This document shows positions 1-9,481 of a DNA stretch of 39,251 bases, piece after piece (the first letter of the stretch is position 1; every line of letters begins with the position of its first letter). Position numbers and translations under genes: made by a program. The stretch covers positions 1 through 39,251 of the forward strand of contig JANLZB010000047.1 of the NCBI GenBank assembly GCA_031366005.1, in the 5' to 3' direction. The notes under the pieces were generated by a model, which was not told where the DNA came from, did no database searches, and saw only the letters and a list, made by a program, of their open reading frames with translations. This DNA is from JANLUX01 sp031366005. Its GTDB lineage: Bacteria; Bacteroidota; Bacteroidia; AKYH767-A; OLB10.

Positions 1-1
1 G

Positions 2-1147
2 CCCATTGGAAGCTTTGGCGGAGCATTGTCATCCATATCTGCAACCCAGTTAGGTGCTATTGCAATCAAAGAAGCTGTTAAACGTGCCGGTATAAAACCG
101 GAACAGGTTCAGGAAGTATTTATGGGAAACGTACTGCAGGCAAATGTAGGACAGGCACCTGCCACACAAGCTTCCATTTATGCAGGCTTGCCAACCAATA
201 TTCCAAGCACAACAGTAAACAAAGTTTGCGCTTCAGGCATGAAGGCAATTATGTTTGGTGCTCAATCCATCATGTGTGGTGATAATGACATAGTGGTTGT
301 CGGTGGCATGGAAAATATGAGTGCAGTTCCTTATTATCTTGATAAAGCACGTAATGGTTATCGCCTTGGTCATGGGCAGGTGATTGATGGCTTGGTTAAG
401 GACGGATTATGGGATGTTTATAAAGATTATCACATGGGCAATGCTGCGGAGTTGTGTGCAACGGATTGTAAAATATCACGTGAAGAGCAGGATGCTTATG
501 CGATAGAATCTTACAAACGTTCGCAGGCGGCTTATGCTAAAGGTTCATTTAAAGATGAAATTGTACCTGTAAATATTCCACAGCGCGGCAAGGATGATTT
601 GATAGTGAGTGAAGACGAAGAATTCCGTAAAGTAGATTTTAATAAAGTGCCAACCTTAAAACCGGTGTTTGTTAAAGATGGAACAGTAACAGCTGCCAAT
701 GCAAGCACCTTAAATGATGGTGCTGCTGCTTTAGTATTGATGAGTGCAGAAAAAGCAAAAGAGTTGGGATTGAAACCACTTGCAACCATTGTTAGCTATG
801 CTGATGCACAACAGGCGCCTGAATTGTTTACTACTGCTCCTTCAAAGGCATTACCGAGGGCAGTAGAAAAGGCAGGCTTAACTTTAAAAGATCTGGAATA
901 CATTGAAATCAATGAAGCATTTTCAGCAGTAGCCGTAGCTAATAATAAACTAATGAGTCTTGATCCTGCTAAAGTAAATGTAAATGGTGGCGCTGTATCA
1001 TTAGGTCATCCATTGGGATGTTCTGGTGCCAGGATAATCGTTACATTGATTAACGTGCTTAAGCAAAACAATGCAAAAATTGGCGGAGCCGGCATTTGCA
1101 ACGGTGGAGGAGGAGCAAGTGCAATGGTGATAAAAAATTGGTTATGA
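2..1147 (+). CDS. Acetyl-CoA C-acetyltransferase (thiolase), 5' partial
   Basis: Condenses or cleaves acyl-CoA and acetyl-CoA in the cytoplasm. The frame is already open at base 2 and reads PIGSFGGAL, the usual thiolase N-terminus just after the start, so about a dozen residues are missing; the TTG at base 26 is not the true start. The nucleophilic Cys is visible residue 76 (NKVCASG), the catalytic His is 336 (GHPLGCSG) and the second Cys is 366 (GICNGGGGAS). These spacings match Zoogloea thiolase (Cys89/His348/Cys378). Which chain length it prefers cannot be told. The stop codon runs into an inverted 7-bp repeat. Confidence 0.95.
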   Translation, partial: PIGSFGGALSSISATQLGAIAIKEAVKRAGIKPEQVQEVFMGNVLQANVGQAPATQASIYAGLPTNIPSTTVNKVCASGMKAIMFGAQSIMCGDNDIVVVGGMENMSAVPYYLDKARNGYRLGHGQVIDGLVKDGLWDVYKDYHMGNAAELCATDCKISREEQDAYAIESYKRSQAAYAKGSFKDEIVPVNIPQRGKDDLIVSEDEEFRKVDFNKVPTLKPVFVKDGTVTAANASTLNDGAAALVLMSAEKAKELGLKPLATIVSYADAQQAPELFTTAPSKALPRAVEKAGLTLKDLEYIEINEAFSAVAVANNKLMSLDPAKVNVNGGAVSLGHPLGCSGARIIVTLINVLKQNNAKIGGAGICNGGGGASAMVIKNWL

Positions 1148-1277
1148 ATTATGAGTTATGAATTATGGATTCATAAACTCTTAACCAATGTAATAGTTAA
1201 CTCTATTCTCTTAACGATAATTCATAACTCATAACTCATAACTCATAATTCATAACTCATAACTCATAACTCATAAC
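1141..1277. repeat. Inverted array of a 7-bp tandem repeat (ATAACTC / GAGTTAT)
   Basis: Bases 1217-1277 hold almost nine head-to-tail copies of a 7-mer, mostly ATAACTC with ATAATTC variants. Bases 1141-1166 hold about three and a half copies of the reverse complement (GAATTAT, GAGTTAT, GAATTAT), overlapping the thiolase stop. The two blocks could fold into a long AT-rich hairpin around a spacer of about 50 bp. Such a structure could act as a weak terminator or mRNA 3'-end stabiliser, and simple repeats like this often vary in copy number between strains; both are inference. Confidence 0.85.
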
Positions 1278-1283
1278 TTTTTA

Positions 1284-2054
1284 ATGCCCGGCATCTGTCA
1301 TCTCAGCTTAGTACCCATGCGAAAAGAGCCCGCTCATCGCAGCGAGCTTGTTAATCAATTATTATTTGGTGAATGCTTTGAGCAGATTGAACAAAATGGT
1401 GAGTGGCTCAATATCCGCTCAGCGCATGATAATTATGAGGGTTGGATCCATCAGTCGCAGCAAACAACTTTAACACTTCCTGAATACAGTGAGTTGAAAC
1501 GCGGCAAGCCTTTCCTCACTTATGATCTTGTTCAGATACTCATCAATCAAAACAGCATTTATTCAATCTTGTTAGGCAGTACATTACCGTGGTATTGGGG
1601 TAACACCTGCCGCATTGGTTCCAATAGTTATGTGTTTGATGGTAACGCTCACTTGCCTGATTTATCAGGAGGAACAAAAACAATTATTGAGAATGCTTAC
1701 ATGTACCTGAATGCGCCTTACCTGTGGGGTGGCAGATCTCCTTTCGGCATTGATTGTTCAGGACTCACACAAATGGCTTTTAAGATGTGCGGCATTTATA
1801 TCAAACGTGACGCATGGATGCAGGCGGAGCAGGGAGGAACTGTGCATTTGCTGGATGAAGCACAACCAGGCGATCTTGCATTTTTTGATAATGAAGAAGG
1901 AAACATTACCCATGTGGGGATTATCTCCGGTAAGAATAAAATAATACATGCCTCAGGCAGCGTTCGTGTTGATACCATTGACCATCATGGTATTTTTAAT
2001 AATCAAACAAGAAAATACACACACAACCTGCGTCTTATTAAAAGGATGATTTAA
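1284..2054 (+). CDS. C40 (NlpC/P60) family peptidase with SH3 domain
   Basis: Predicted cell-wall gamma-D-glutamyl/L-diamino-acid endopeptidase of 256 aa. The N-terminal third (about residues 5-60, including the segment LVPMRKEP and EGWIHQSQ) looks like a bacterial SH3 targeting domain. The NlpC/P60 domain follows, with catalytic Cys158 (DCSGL), His210 (THVGI) and third polar residue His222 (IIHASG). No signal peptide is visible, so it is either cytoplasmic (peptidoglycan recycling) or exported by an unrecognised route. The ATG lies just after the 7-bp repeat array. It starts only 136 bp after the thiolase; an independent promoter was not identified. Confidence 0.9.
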   Translation: MPGICHLSLVPMRKEPAHRSELVNQLLFGECFEQIEQNGEWLNIRSAHDNYEGWIHQSQQTTLTLPEYSELKRGKPFLTYDLVQILINQNSIYSILLGSTLPWYWGNTCRIGSNSYVFDGNAHLPDLSGGTKTIIENAYMYLNAPYLWGGRSPFGIDCSGLTQMAFKMCGIYIKRDAWMQAEQGGTVHLLDEAQPGDLAFFDNEEGNITHVGIISGKNKIIHASGSVRVDTIDHHGIFNNQTRKYTHNLRLIKRMI

Positions 2055-2122
2055 TTCATTTACCAAATAATTATTGAAGAGTTGATTAATAAGATTACTT
2101 TCATATCTCTAATTTATTAATC

Positions 2123-3784
2123 ATGAAAAATTTCTTTAGCAGCTTTCTGTTGTTTTTAATCATCTCAACAGGGTCATTTTGTCAAACTCCTTCCTCTTTG
2201 GTAAGCGATGTACAGGTTACATCATTGATGGATGCTCATTTAAAAGCAATACGTATTTGCAAAGACCCCGTTACCGGAGATTTATTTTACCTTGCAACCA
2301 GTGGTGAGATTTACCGGATTTACCAGCCTATAGGTTTACCGGCTTACGATTCATTGGTTTACACTGTAGCTGATCATGGCGTACAGTACGTCCAGGGATT
2401 TGTTATTCACGACAGCACGTTTTATTTGGCGGGTAACCAAAACATATCACAACCCACATCGCAGGGAATAATTGTTCGTGGTACGTTAAAACCTAATGGT
2501 TCGAGATTATGGGATACCGTAGCTATAAGTGTACCTTATGCCCAGGCTGGTATTTTTGATCATCGCTTCAGCGGATTGGTTATTAATCCTGCTGGTGATA
2601 CCTTGATTGTTTGCAGTGGCACACGCACCGATCATGGAGAAGAAAATACGAGGAACGGAATGTTTCCGGGCATGCGTGATGAGCCAATAACAGCTAAGCT
2701 GCTTGCTATTCCCGCATTCTATAAAGATTCAATTATACCGAATGACTCTGCAGCTTTGATCAACCAGGGTTATCTATTTGCATCCGGTGTTCGCAATTTC
2801 TTTGACATGGCTTATGCTGCCAATGGAGATCTTTTTGCTACAGAAAATTCAGGTGACCGTGATCATAATGAAGAACTGAACTGGGTGCAGCAAGGTCATC
2901 ATTACGGTTTTCCATGGGTGATGGGTGACGAACTTAACCCTCAGCAATTTCCGGGATATGATCCATCAACAGATTTAATGATCAATCATAACTCACTCGC
3001 ATGGACCAATGGTAAATTTTATAATGATTCCACTTTTCCACCTCCTCCACCAGGAATTACATTTGATGCCGGTGTTCAGAATTTGGGACCTGATGCAGAT
3101 AAGTTCCGTGATCCTTCAACTGGATTGGTGAATGATGCGAGTGATGCCGGTGTTGACTTTCATACTTTCACTGCCCACCGTTCACCATTAGGTTTAGTGT
3201 TTGATAATGATAGCGATTTCGGTGCAAATTACACAGGTGATGCATTTGTATTAAGTTACACTAAAGGCGGTGATTCCACCGGTACTGTGGGCACAGGTAT
3301 TGGTCCCTTTGTAGATCCAAGTGAAGATCTTTTGCATCTGCATTTATCAAAAGTTGGTGGTACATACCAGGCAACTGTAAACCGTCTTGTGCAGGATTTC
3401 AGGCATCCGGTGGATGGAGTTAGAGATGAGAATAAAATTTACGTGTTAGAAAATGCTTTCAATGTTAATCCTCAGCCTCCTCATATTTATGTAGTTACAT
3501 TTCCGCCTAATGTTGTTACTTTAAGTGAAAATCAAGTCAGTTCACTGCATGTTTATCCGAATCCTTTTAAGGAAAATTTTTACATCCAGCAGGATAAAAA
3601 CAAAATGAATGTTGAGGAAATAAATATTGTTGATCTTACAGGTCGGATAATTCATTCTCTCAAGATGAAAGATGAAACCATGAAAATTTCATTTAAGGAT
3701 CAAAAGCTTTCAGAAGGAATTTATTTGCTGAATGCCAGGTTCACTGATGGTAGTAAAAAGGTTATTAAGCTGGTGAAAAAATAA
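2123..3784 (+). CDS. Secreted PQQ-dependent sugar dehydrogenase-like beta-propeller with T9SS sorting domain
   Basis: 553 aa. A signal peptide covers about residues 1-20 (ends SFCQ). The body resembles the glucose/sorbosone dehydrogenase (GSDH) six-bladed propeller, including the segments GVRNFFDMAYAANGDLFATE and GDRDHNEELNWVQQGHHYGF, which are typical of this family. The C-terminus (from VYPNPF, about residue 470) is a T9SS type A sorting domain ending in basic KLVKK, so the protein is probably exported through the outer membrane and attached to the surface. Whether it binds PQQ or oxidises a sugar is not certain, since many family members are uncharacterised. A strong hairpin terminator follows directly. 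Confidence 0.85.
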   Translation: MKNFFSSFLLFLIISTGSFCQTPSSLVSDVQVTSLMDAHLKAIRICKDPVTGDLFYLATSGEIYRIYQPIGLPAYDSLVYTVADHGVQYVQGFVIHDSTFYLAGNQNISQPTSQGIIVRGTLKPNGSRLWDTVAISVPYAQAGIFDHRFSGLVINPAGDTLIVCSGTRTDHGEENTRNGMFPGMRDEPITAKLLAIPAFYKDSIIPNDSAALINQGYLFASGVRNFFDMAYAANGDLFATENSGDRDHNEELNWVQQGHHYGFPWVMGDELNPQQFPGYDPSTDLMINHNSLAWTNGKFYNDSTFPPPPPGITFDAGVQNLGPDADKFRDPSTGLVNDASDAGVDFHTFTAHRSPLGLVFDNDSDFGANYTGDAFVLSYTKGGDSTGTVGTGIGPFVDPSEDLLHLHLSKVGGTYQATVNRLVQDFRHPVDGVRDENKIYVLENAFNVNPQPPHIYVVTFPPNVVTLSENQVSSLHVYPNPFKENFYIQQDKNKMNVEEINIVDLTGRIIHSLKMKDETMKISFKDQKLSEGIYLLNARFTDGSKKVIKLVKK

Positions 3785-3785
3785 A

Positions 3786-3812
3786 AAAGCCGGCTTTTTT
3801 CAAGCCGGCTTT
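3786..3812. terminator. Bidirectional rho-independent terminator
   Basis: An 11-bp perfect stem (AAAGCCGGCTT pairing with AAGCCGGCTTT) with a 5-nt loop, and A/T tracts on both sides. It sits between the convergent genes ending at 3784 (+) and 3832 (-) and can serve both. Confidence 0.9.
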
Positions 3813-3831
3813 CATTTAATAACCCAACGTT

Positions 3832-4050
3832 TTATTTTACTGCTGGCTGAGCTGAAGCATGCACCTTATGAACATGTTTAGCTTTTTTTGCAGGAGTAGC
3901 ATGAACGATCTCTTTCTTCTCAACCTTCTTGTCAGCTGCTTTAGTTTGAGTTGTCGTTGTTTGCGCCTTAGTAGTTGCAGGAGCAGTTTGTGCATTTACA
4001 GTAGTAACCATAATGCCGGCAGCGAATGCTGCGATAATTAATTTTTTCAT
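3832..4050 (-). CDS. Small secreted Ala/Thr/Lys-rich protein
   Basis: 72 aa. A clear Sec signal peptide (MKKLIIAAFAAGIMVTTVNA) is followed by a low-complexity tail rich in Thr, Ala, Lys and His (TTKAQTTTTQTKAADKKVEKK, then KKAKHVHKVHASAQ). It is highly basic. Similar short charged periplasmic proteins occur in many Bacteroidota, and the composition resembles acid-shock (Asr-like) proteins, but I do not claim homology. It is monocistronic, shares the terminator at 3786-3812, and has about 170 bp of upstream sequence. Confidence 0.7.
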   Translation of the reverse strand: MKKLIIAAFAAGIMVTTVNAQTAPATTKAQTTTTQTKAADKKVEKKEIVHATPAKKAKHVHKVHASAQPAVK

Positions 4051-4173
4051 TTTTTATATGCGTTTTTATTGCACGCCAAAAGTGCATGCATGCAAATGAT
4101 AACAAGGTGAATGATGGATTAATTTAATATGAATTAATTTTTCCGGAATTTACTTTTCATGAAAAGCCCGGAC

Positions 4174-4205
4174 AAAAAAAAACCTGCGGAAATTTCGCAG
4201 GTTTT
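4174..4205 (-). terminator. Rho-independent terminator of the T9SS gene at 4225
   Basis: A 10-bp perfect stem (AAAACCTGCG / CGCAGGTTTT) with a 7-nt loop, followed on the minus strand by a run of nine T. It lies 20 bp after the stop codon at 4225. Confidence 0.9.
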
Positions 4206-4224
4206 CTTATCGTGAGGTATTTAA

Positions 4225-6066
4225 TTATTTCACGATTGTAAGCTTGCGATTAACCTCTGTAATACCAGCTGTTAATTTACATAAGTACATTCCTGCATCA
4301 AAGTTTTTCACATTGATATCAAGTTGTCCTTTTACTGAAGCAATCATATCGCTGTAAACTAATTTTCCTGCAATATTGAACAGCTCCACTTTTACTTGCT
4401 TAGCACCTGCAGTGCTGATGTCATAATTTAATGTAGCTTTTTCAAGAGCTGGGTTTGGATAAAACTGGCTGAATAACTCACCGGCTTTAATTTCTTCAAT
4501 TCCAGTAATTTTTTGAATCACTGCACGAATCATAAGGTCTTCAGTAGCTGAAGTGCGGTATCCTGCAAAATTACCCGGACCTGTGCCACCTAACACTTCA
4601 TAACCGCGGTTAGAAAATGGAGCTACCCTGTTTTGTCCTATAGCAACCTGATCCCCACCCATAAACCACAGCACATAAAATCCTCCTGAATTAATAGTGT
4701 GTGGCGCAGTAAGCGTAGTTGTTGTAAATGCATTAAGTGTGAAAGATCCTCCTGTTACAAACACAGAGTCCAAAAGAGTTAAGGGTGCACCACTAACTCC
4801 ATCATCTGCATACACCATCATAGAATAACCAAGATTATTTGGATCAGCAACAATAAACTCTTCAACTTGTGTAAGCTGGCATGGATAAAAAGGCGGAATA
4901 AAATGCATGGCTATTCCTCCATCACCGCCACTCCAGGAAATTCCACCTGCACCTGCTTCAACACTATTGTCATAAGAAAGCTCAATGCTTGACTGAGTAG
5001 TATCCACTACATTTATCTCCAGTGTTTTTTGGTTATTGGTAGGTGTAGCATCTCCTGAAAGTAATGTAATACAATTCATCTTATAAATACCTGCAGTATT
5101 ATGAATAAAAGGATCAGCAAAATTTAGAGTCTGTGAAGCGCCTGCATTCAATGCGCCTATTGCCTGTGTGTCTCTCACCTGTAATGCATTGGTGGCAGTG
5201 CGTACTTCACCGCTAACATTAAATCCGGCAAGATTTGTATTTCCCGTGTTTTGAACACCTGCTGACATATTCCATGGTGTACCATTTTTTGAAAGGAATA
5301 TTCCTCCGTTCCCCGGGTTGTCGCAGAAAGTTGTAGAAGCGTCATTCACCTGGAAAGAAGTAGTGTCAGGATAGTAAAATTTGATCGCATAGCTTACAGG
5401 AGGATAAACATCATGTGCCCATTCAAGCCCAATGCTACCGCTGTTATTTTCAATACCTACAGCGCAAAAGTCAATAGCCGCAGCACTTGCACCGGTTTGA
5501 ACCTGGTATTGAAACAGAATTGAGCTATCAGCATAATTCAATATAATCTGGAAGGTGTTATTTCCGGTTACATTAGTAGGAGGTGCTGCCCAGAAAGGAC
5601 AATTGATCCATGAAACAACCAATGAATCACCGGTCTGGCTTTTATAATAATAAACCTGGCTGTTACTGCCTGGATTGTTTATTAATAAATCACTTTCCAT
5701 AGCGGCTATAAAGTTCTGCGGTGGATCAGCGAATGGTATAACATGGAACGGTGATGCAAGAGTCGGTAAGATGTTTGAAAATCCAACAGCACCATTGGCT
5801 GAAATCCAAAATTGGTTTACATCATACCAGTAATAATGAAAATCAGTATTCAATGAAAATGGACCAACAACATTATCATCAGTTAATCCAGTTACTAATA
5901 TCGCCTCTGGATTAGTAGTAAGATCAATCCAGTTATAAACAGGGCCGTTAGGATCATTGCTGTCCTTCCACACATAACCGTAAGCATCAGGTCCGCCTGA
6001 AGTTTGCGCCTGCACAATATTGCACAGGGAAATTGTAATGATTAATAATAGTAGTGTTTTTTTCAT
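4225..6066 (-). CDS. Secreted T9SS type A sorting-domain protein, function unknown
   Basis: 613 aa. A signal peptide ends near residue 20 (IVQAQ). The N-terminal part begins GPDAYGYVWKDSNDPNGP, a segment often found at the front of large Bacteroidota surface proteins and secreted peptidases, and is followed by beta-rich sequence. A middle region around residues 250-345 has the feel of a CARDB-like adhesion module (GVQNTGNTNLAGFNVSGEV). The C-terminus from FYPNPALEK is a T9SS type A domain ending RKLTIVK. I see no catalytic motif; an adhesin or matrix protein is the likeliest role. It is a single gene between its own promoter candidate and terminator. Confidence 0.8.
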   Translation of the reverse strand: MKKTLLLLIITISLCNIVQAQTSGGPDAYGYVWKDSNDPNGPVYNWIDLTTNPEAILVTGLTDDNVVGPFSLNTDFHYYWYDVNQFWISANGAVGFSNILPTLASPFHVIPFADPPQNFIAAMESDLLINNPGSNSQVYYYKSQTGDSLVVSWINCPFWAAPPTNVTGNNTFQIILNYADSSILFQYQVQTGASAAAIDFCAVGIENNSGSIGLEWAHDVYPPVSYAIKFYYPDTTSFQVNDASTTFCDNPGNGGIFLSKNGTPWNMSAGVQNTGNTNLAGFNVSGEVRTATNALQVRDTQAIGALNAGASQTLNFADPFIHNTAGIYKMNCITLLSGDATPTNNQKTLEINVVDTTQSSIELSYDNSVEAGAGGISWSGGDGGIAMHFIPPFYPCQLTQVEEFIVADPNNLGYSMMVYADDGVSGAPLTLLDSVFVTGGSFTLNAFTTTTLTAPHTINSGGFYVLWFMGGDQVAIGQNRVAPFSNRGYEVLGGTGPGNFAGYRTSATEDLMIRAVIQKITGIEEIKAGELFSQFYPNPALEKATLNYDISTAGAKQVKVELFNIAGKLVYSDMIASVKGQLDINVKNFDAGMYLCKLTAGITEVNRKLTIVK

Positions 6067-6097
6067 GAGATTATTTTTTTTGGTTTATTTCTGCGAA

Positions 6098-6129
6098 CAA
6101 AGTAAGTAAATCGAAAGCAGAATCTCAAT
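6098..6129 (-). promoter_or_regulatory. Candidate Bacteroidota-type promoter for the gene at 4225-6066
   Basis: On the minus strand ATTG (6126-6129) and TTACTTTG (6098-6105) are separated by 20 bp, close to the phylum consensus TTTG-N19-TAnnTTTG. The start codon is about 30 bp downstream. The -7 box has one mismatch. Confidence 0.4.
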
Positions 6130-6215
6130 ATTTGAAAATATTATTACATTATTTATAGTAATGTCTTATTAATACAATTGCATTTGTACTTTTATCCCCT
6201 CTAATAAAATCCATC

Positions 6216-8486
6216 ATGAATAAAATTTACAATTACTCTAATCGATTCTTATACGTGTTTATATTTATTGGTTTGCTTAGCCATGGAAAAATTAAAGCTT
6301 CGGTGGGTGATACTATAGTAGTGCAGGCACATAACAATGTTCACATGAACTGGCATGGTGATTTTGATGCGTGGGCTGTTTTTCCTTCTGATACTTTTCA
6401 TTTCAGCAAAATATTAATGAAATATACATTTGGCTGTGCTGCCACCGGATGTGCTGCTTATGATTACACTACCCAGGTGTTTGCACTTCGCCCATCAGGA
6501 GTTTTTGATTCAACTTTAATCCTGTATCCATCTTTTACTGTGGCTGGCGCAACAGTTGACTCGGTGTTGTTTAACACAGATACTATTTACAGTTATTTTT
6601 ATAACAGCACTACTATGACTACTGATAGTGCTATTGCGACCACTTTTCAAATAATGCTGTTTAATGATACGCTTAACCCTTCAGTAGCTACTGACTCCAT
6701 ACAGGCTTATCCTGGTAATTTTTATAATCATATTTATAATTCTACAGGAGCCATCATTGATTCAATTTATGTTCCTTATGATTCATTGTGGTATGTAACT
6801 TATACTAATGTGTACTCAGCACCTTTTGAAGTAAAAGATTTAATGGAGTTCGGAAGGGTGATGTCACCTTTCGGAAACCAACTTGCAGCAACGTGGTTTA
6901 ATAATTACACATTCGATGTTTCTGATTACCGGCCTATGATGCACGATAGTTTACAGATGCGTATATTTTTTGACGGATGGGCTGATGGTTATCGTGTAAG
7001 TGTAACTTTTTATATGATAGAAGGAACACCTCCGCGCGATGTTAAACGGGTTCGCATTCTTTATCCTGATAAATATTACAGATATGGTTTCAGCACTGAT
7101 CCGATTGAAAGCCATTTAGTCCCTGTCACTTTTGATATGGATTCAACTGAAACAGCAGCATCGTTGCGTGTAACACCATCAGGACATTCATTTGGCGGGG
7201 CACAGAACTGCGCAGAATTCTGCAACAAAAGTTACAGAGTATTAACCAATGATACGGTGAGATATACACAACAGGTTTGGAGAACTGATTGTGGTATGAA
7301 TCCGATATTTCCACAGGGCGGTACATGGATATACGACCGCAGCAACTGGTGTCCCGGAACTAAAACGATAACCAAAGAGCACGAACTCACTCCTTATGTT
7401 ACTCTAGGTGATTCACTTAAAGTGGATATGAATTTTGATGCTTATACTTATACCGGTGGTGCGGGTTTCGATCCTGGTTATTATATAACTGCCAACCTTA
7501 TCACCTATGGTAATCCTAACTTTTCACTGGATGCAACAGTAGATGAAATTATTGCTCCTAATAATGATTTAAATTATAATCGATTTAATCCCATTTGCAA
7601 TAATCCTAAAATTGTAATACGAAATTTGGGAAGCACACCATTAACAAGCTGCACCATTACTTATGGAATAAAAGGAGGTGCACAACAAACTTATACCTGG
7701 ACAGGACATTTGAATTTTCTTGAACGAGTAACGATACAGTTAGGCAACATGATCTGGGGAAGTGCAGCCGGAACGCCCAATATTTTTGAAGCTACTGTAA
7801 GCAATCCAAATGGTGGTACTGATCAGTATCCTTATAATAATACTTTGCAATCAACAGTTGGATTTACGCCTATGATGGATCCGCAATTCAGGTTGCAATG
7901 GAAAACAAATAATGCAGCCAATCAAACCACTTATAAATTATTTGACGACCAGGGTAATATTTTATATCAGAATGGTTCACTTGCAGCAAACACCACTTAT
8001 AACGATACGTTTAATCTTTCTCCTGGTTGTTATCTGCTTCGCATAGATGATGCAGGCAAGGATGGCTTATCCTATCCTGCAGGAGGCAATCCACAAGGAA
8101 CCGGTTTTGCACGATTGCTGAAAGCAAATGGAACAAGTTCGCAGATAAAAATTTTTCCGTCAGATTTTGGTACGCAGATAAATTATTATTTTACTGTTGG
8201 ATATATGACTGATGTTGCAGAAACTACAGCCGGAGAACCACTGTTGTTTTTATATCCTAACCCGGCTCATGATAATGTAAGATTGAATATTGTACTGCCA
8301 ACAACATCCGATATGAAAATGGTGATAACATCTATAGAAGGAAAAACAGTGCTTGAAAAAAATTACAGCCATTTTATTCAACAGGATATAGATGTTGATT
8401 TAACGGATTACACTGCGGGTATGTACTTTGTGTCGGTTCAAACCAATGAATTCAGAATTACCAGAAAGTTTGTGGTCGAAAAATAA
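6216..8486 (+). CDS. Peptide-N-glycosidase F-related secreted protein with T9SS sorting domain
   Basis: 756 aa. After a signal peptide (about residues 1-29) come the two jelly-roll halves of the PNGase F family, which releases N-glycans from glycoproteins. Landmarks seen: AAYDYTTQVF with Asp83 aligning with catalytic Asp60 of Elizabethkingia PNGase F; NCAEFC with Glu334 aligning with Glu206; GTWIYDRSNWCPG near residue 370; and IEGTPPRD at 269-275. The position of Glu118 is Asp253 (FFDGW). An insertion of about 110 residues separates the first motif from the rest of the N-terminal half. The C-terminus from LYPNPAHDN is a T9SS type A domain. Family membership is confident; deglycosylating activity is inference because one active-site acid is substituted. 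Alignment to PNGase F is from memory. Confidence 0.85.
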   Translation: MNKIYNYSNRFLYVFIFIGLLSHGKIKASVGDTIVVQAHNNVHMNWHGDFDAWAVFPSDTFHFSKILMKYTFGCAATGCAAYDYTTQVFALRPSGVFDSTLILYPSFTVAGATVDSVLFNTDTIYSYFYNSTTMTTDSAIATTFQIMLFNDTLNPSVATDSIQAYPGNFYNHIYNSTGAIIDSIYVPYDSLWYVTYTNVYSAPFEVKDLMEFGRVMSPFGNQLAATWFNNYTFDVSDYRPMMHDSLQMRIFFDGWADGYRVSVTFYMIEGTPPRDVKRVRILYPDKYYRYGFSTDPIESHLVPVTFDMDSTETAASLRVTPSGHSFGGAQNCAEFCNKSYRVLTNDTVRYTQQVWRTDCGMNPIFPQGGTWIYDRSNWCPGTKTITKEHELTPYVTLGDSLKVDMNFDAYTYTGGAGFDPGYYITANLITYGNPNFSLDATVDEIIAPNNDLNYNRFNPICNNPKIVIRNLGSTPLTSCTITYGIKGGAQQTYTWTGHLNFLERVTIQLGNMIWGSAAGTPNIFEATVSNPNGGTDQYPYNNTLQSTVGFTPMMDPQFRLQWKTNNAANQTTYKLFDDQGNILYQNGSLAANTTYNDTFNLSPGCYLLRIDDAGKDGLSYPAGGNPQGTGFARLLKANGTSSQIKIFPSDFGTQINYYFTVGYMTDVAETTAGEPLLFLYPNPAHDNVRLNIVLPTTSDMKMVITSIEGKTVLEKNYSHFIQQDIDVDLTDYTAGMYFVSVQTNEFRITRKFVVEK

Positions 8487-8537
8487 ATCTGTTTTTTGGG
8501 CATTCAGTTTTAATTAAATTATTCTTGAAAATTTTGA

Positions 8538-9404
8538 ATGCAATCATTTAACAGATTATTAGTGATTCGTAAAGAAAAAGAAGACAGCAGCGGAACCATC
8601 AGGAATATTATTATTGATGATTTCTTTTCGGCTGCTTTGCGCAGAAGAGTGAGGATAGAAGTTTTGCTTCCTCCCTGGTATGATGAATTACCGCATCATC
8701 ACTTCCCGGTTTTATACCTCAATGATGGACAAACCTTGAAACAGGTGCGCATGAAGGAAACTTTAACTGATGCTTATACTCGCAATGTTATTCCTCCTGT
8801 TATCATTGTTGCCATACATGCCAATGCCAACCGCATGCAGGAGTATGGAGTGGCTTCATCGCCTGACTACAGGAAGCGCGGAAGCAAAGCTGCCAAATAC
8901 ACCCGTTTTATTACCCATGAATTAAGAAAGCTCATCAACAATAATTTCAGAACACTTACTGATCCGAAATTTAACATCATAGCAGGATATTCACTCGGTG
9001 GCTTATCAGCATTCGATATTGCATGGCATCATCCGGACCAGTTCAGCTGTGCAGGTGTTTTTTCCGGTTCGTTCTGGTGGAGGAGCAAAGCTTACAATGA
9101 TGGTTATAATGATGAAACAGACCGCATCATGCACCAGGTAGTGAAGCAGAGCAAATCCAAACCACCTGTGCGTTTCTGGTTTCAGTGTGGTACACTTGAT
9201 GAAATGGCTGACCGCAATCATAACAATGTGATTGATGCCATTGATGATACGCTTGACCTGATTAAAGAATTGAAAGCACTCGGTTACACACAACCTCACG
9301 AATTACAATATGTGGAAGTGGTAAATGGAAGACATCATGAATCCACCTGGGCTGATGTGATGCCTTTGTTTTTGTCGTGGGCTTTTGGTATGATGAAAGT
9401 GTGA
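8538..9404 (+). CDS. Alpha/beta hydrolase-fold esterase (esterase D / enterochelin esterase-like)
   Basis: 288 aa, no signal peptide. It has the putative-esterase (PF00756-type) layout: a strand with VLYLNDGQT near residue 57, nucleophile Ser152 in GYSLGG, an acid probably in the CGTLDE segment, and His266/His267 in NGRHHESTW. The segment GVFSGSFWW after the nucleophile is characteristic of the family. The substrate cannot be deduced; relatives hydrolyse siderophore, carbohydrate or S-formylglutathione esters. It lies 51 bp after the PNGase F-like gene and may be co-transcribed with it. Confidence 0.85.
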   Translation: MQSFNRLLVIRKEKEDSSGTIRNIIIDDFFSAALRRRVRIEVLLPPWYDELPHHHFPVLYLNDGQTLKQVRMKETLTDAYTRNVIPPVIIVAIHANANRMQEYGVASSPDYRKRGSKAAKYTRFITHELRKLINNNFRTLTDPKFNIIAGYSLGGLSAFDIAWHHPDQFSCAGVFSGSFWWRSKAYNDGYNDETDRIMHQVVKQSKSKPPVRFWFQCGTLDEMADRNHNNVIDAIDDTLDLIKELKALGYTQPHELQYVEVVNGRHHESTWADVMPLFLSWAFGMMKV

Positions 9405-9481
9405 AAAAATTATTGCATATAATACAGATTGAAAGGGTGCTTCATTTGAATTGAGTAATATTGCTCCTGAAATAAAAACGT

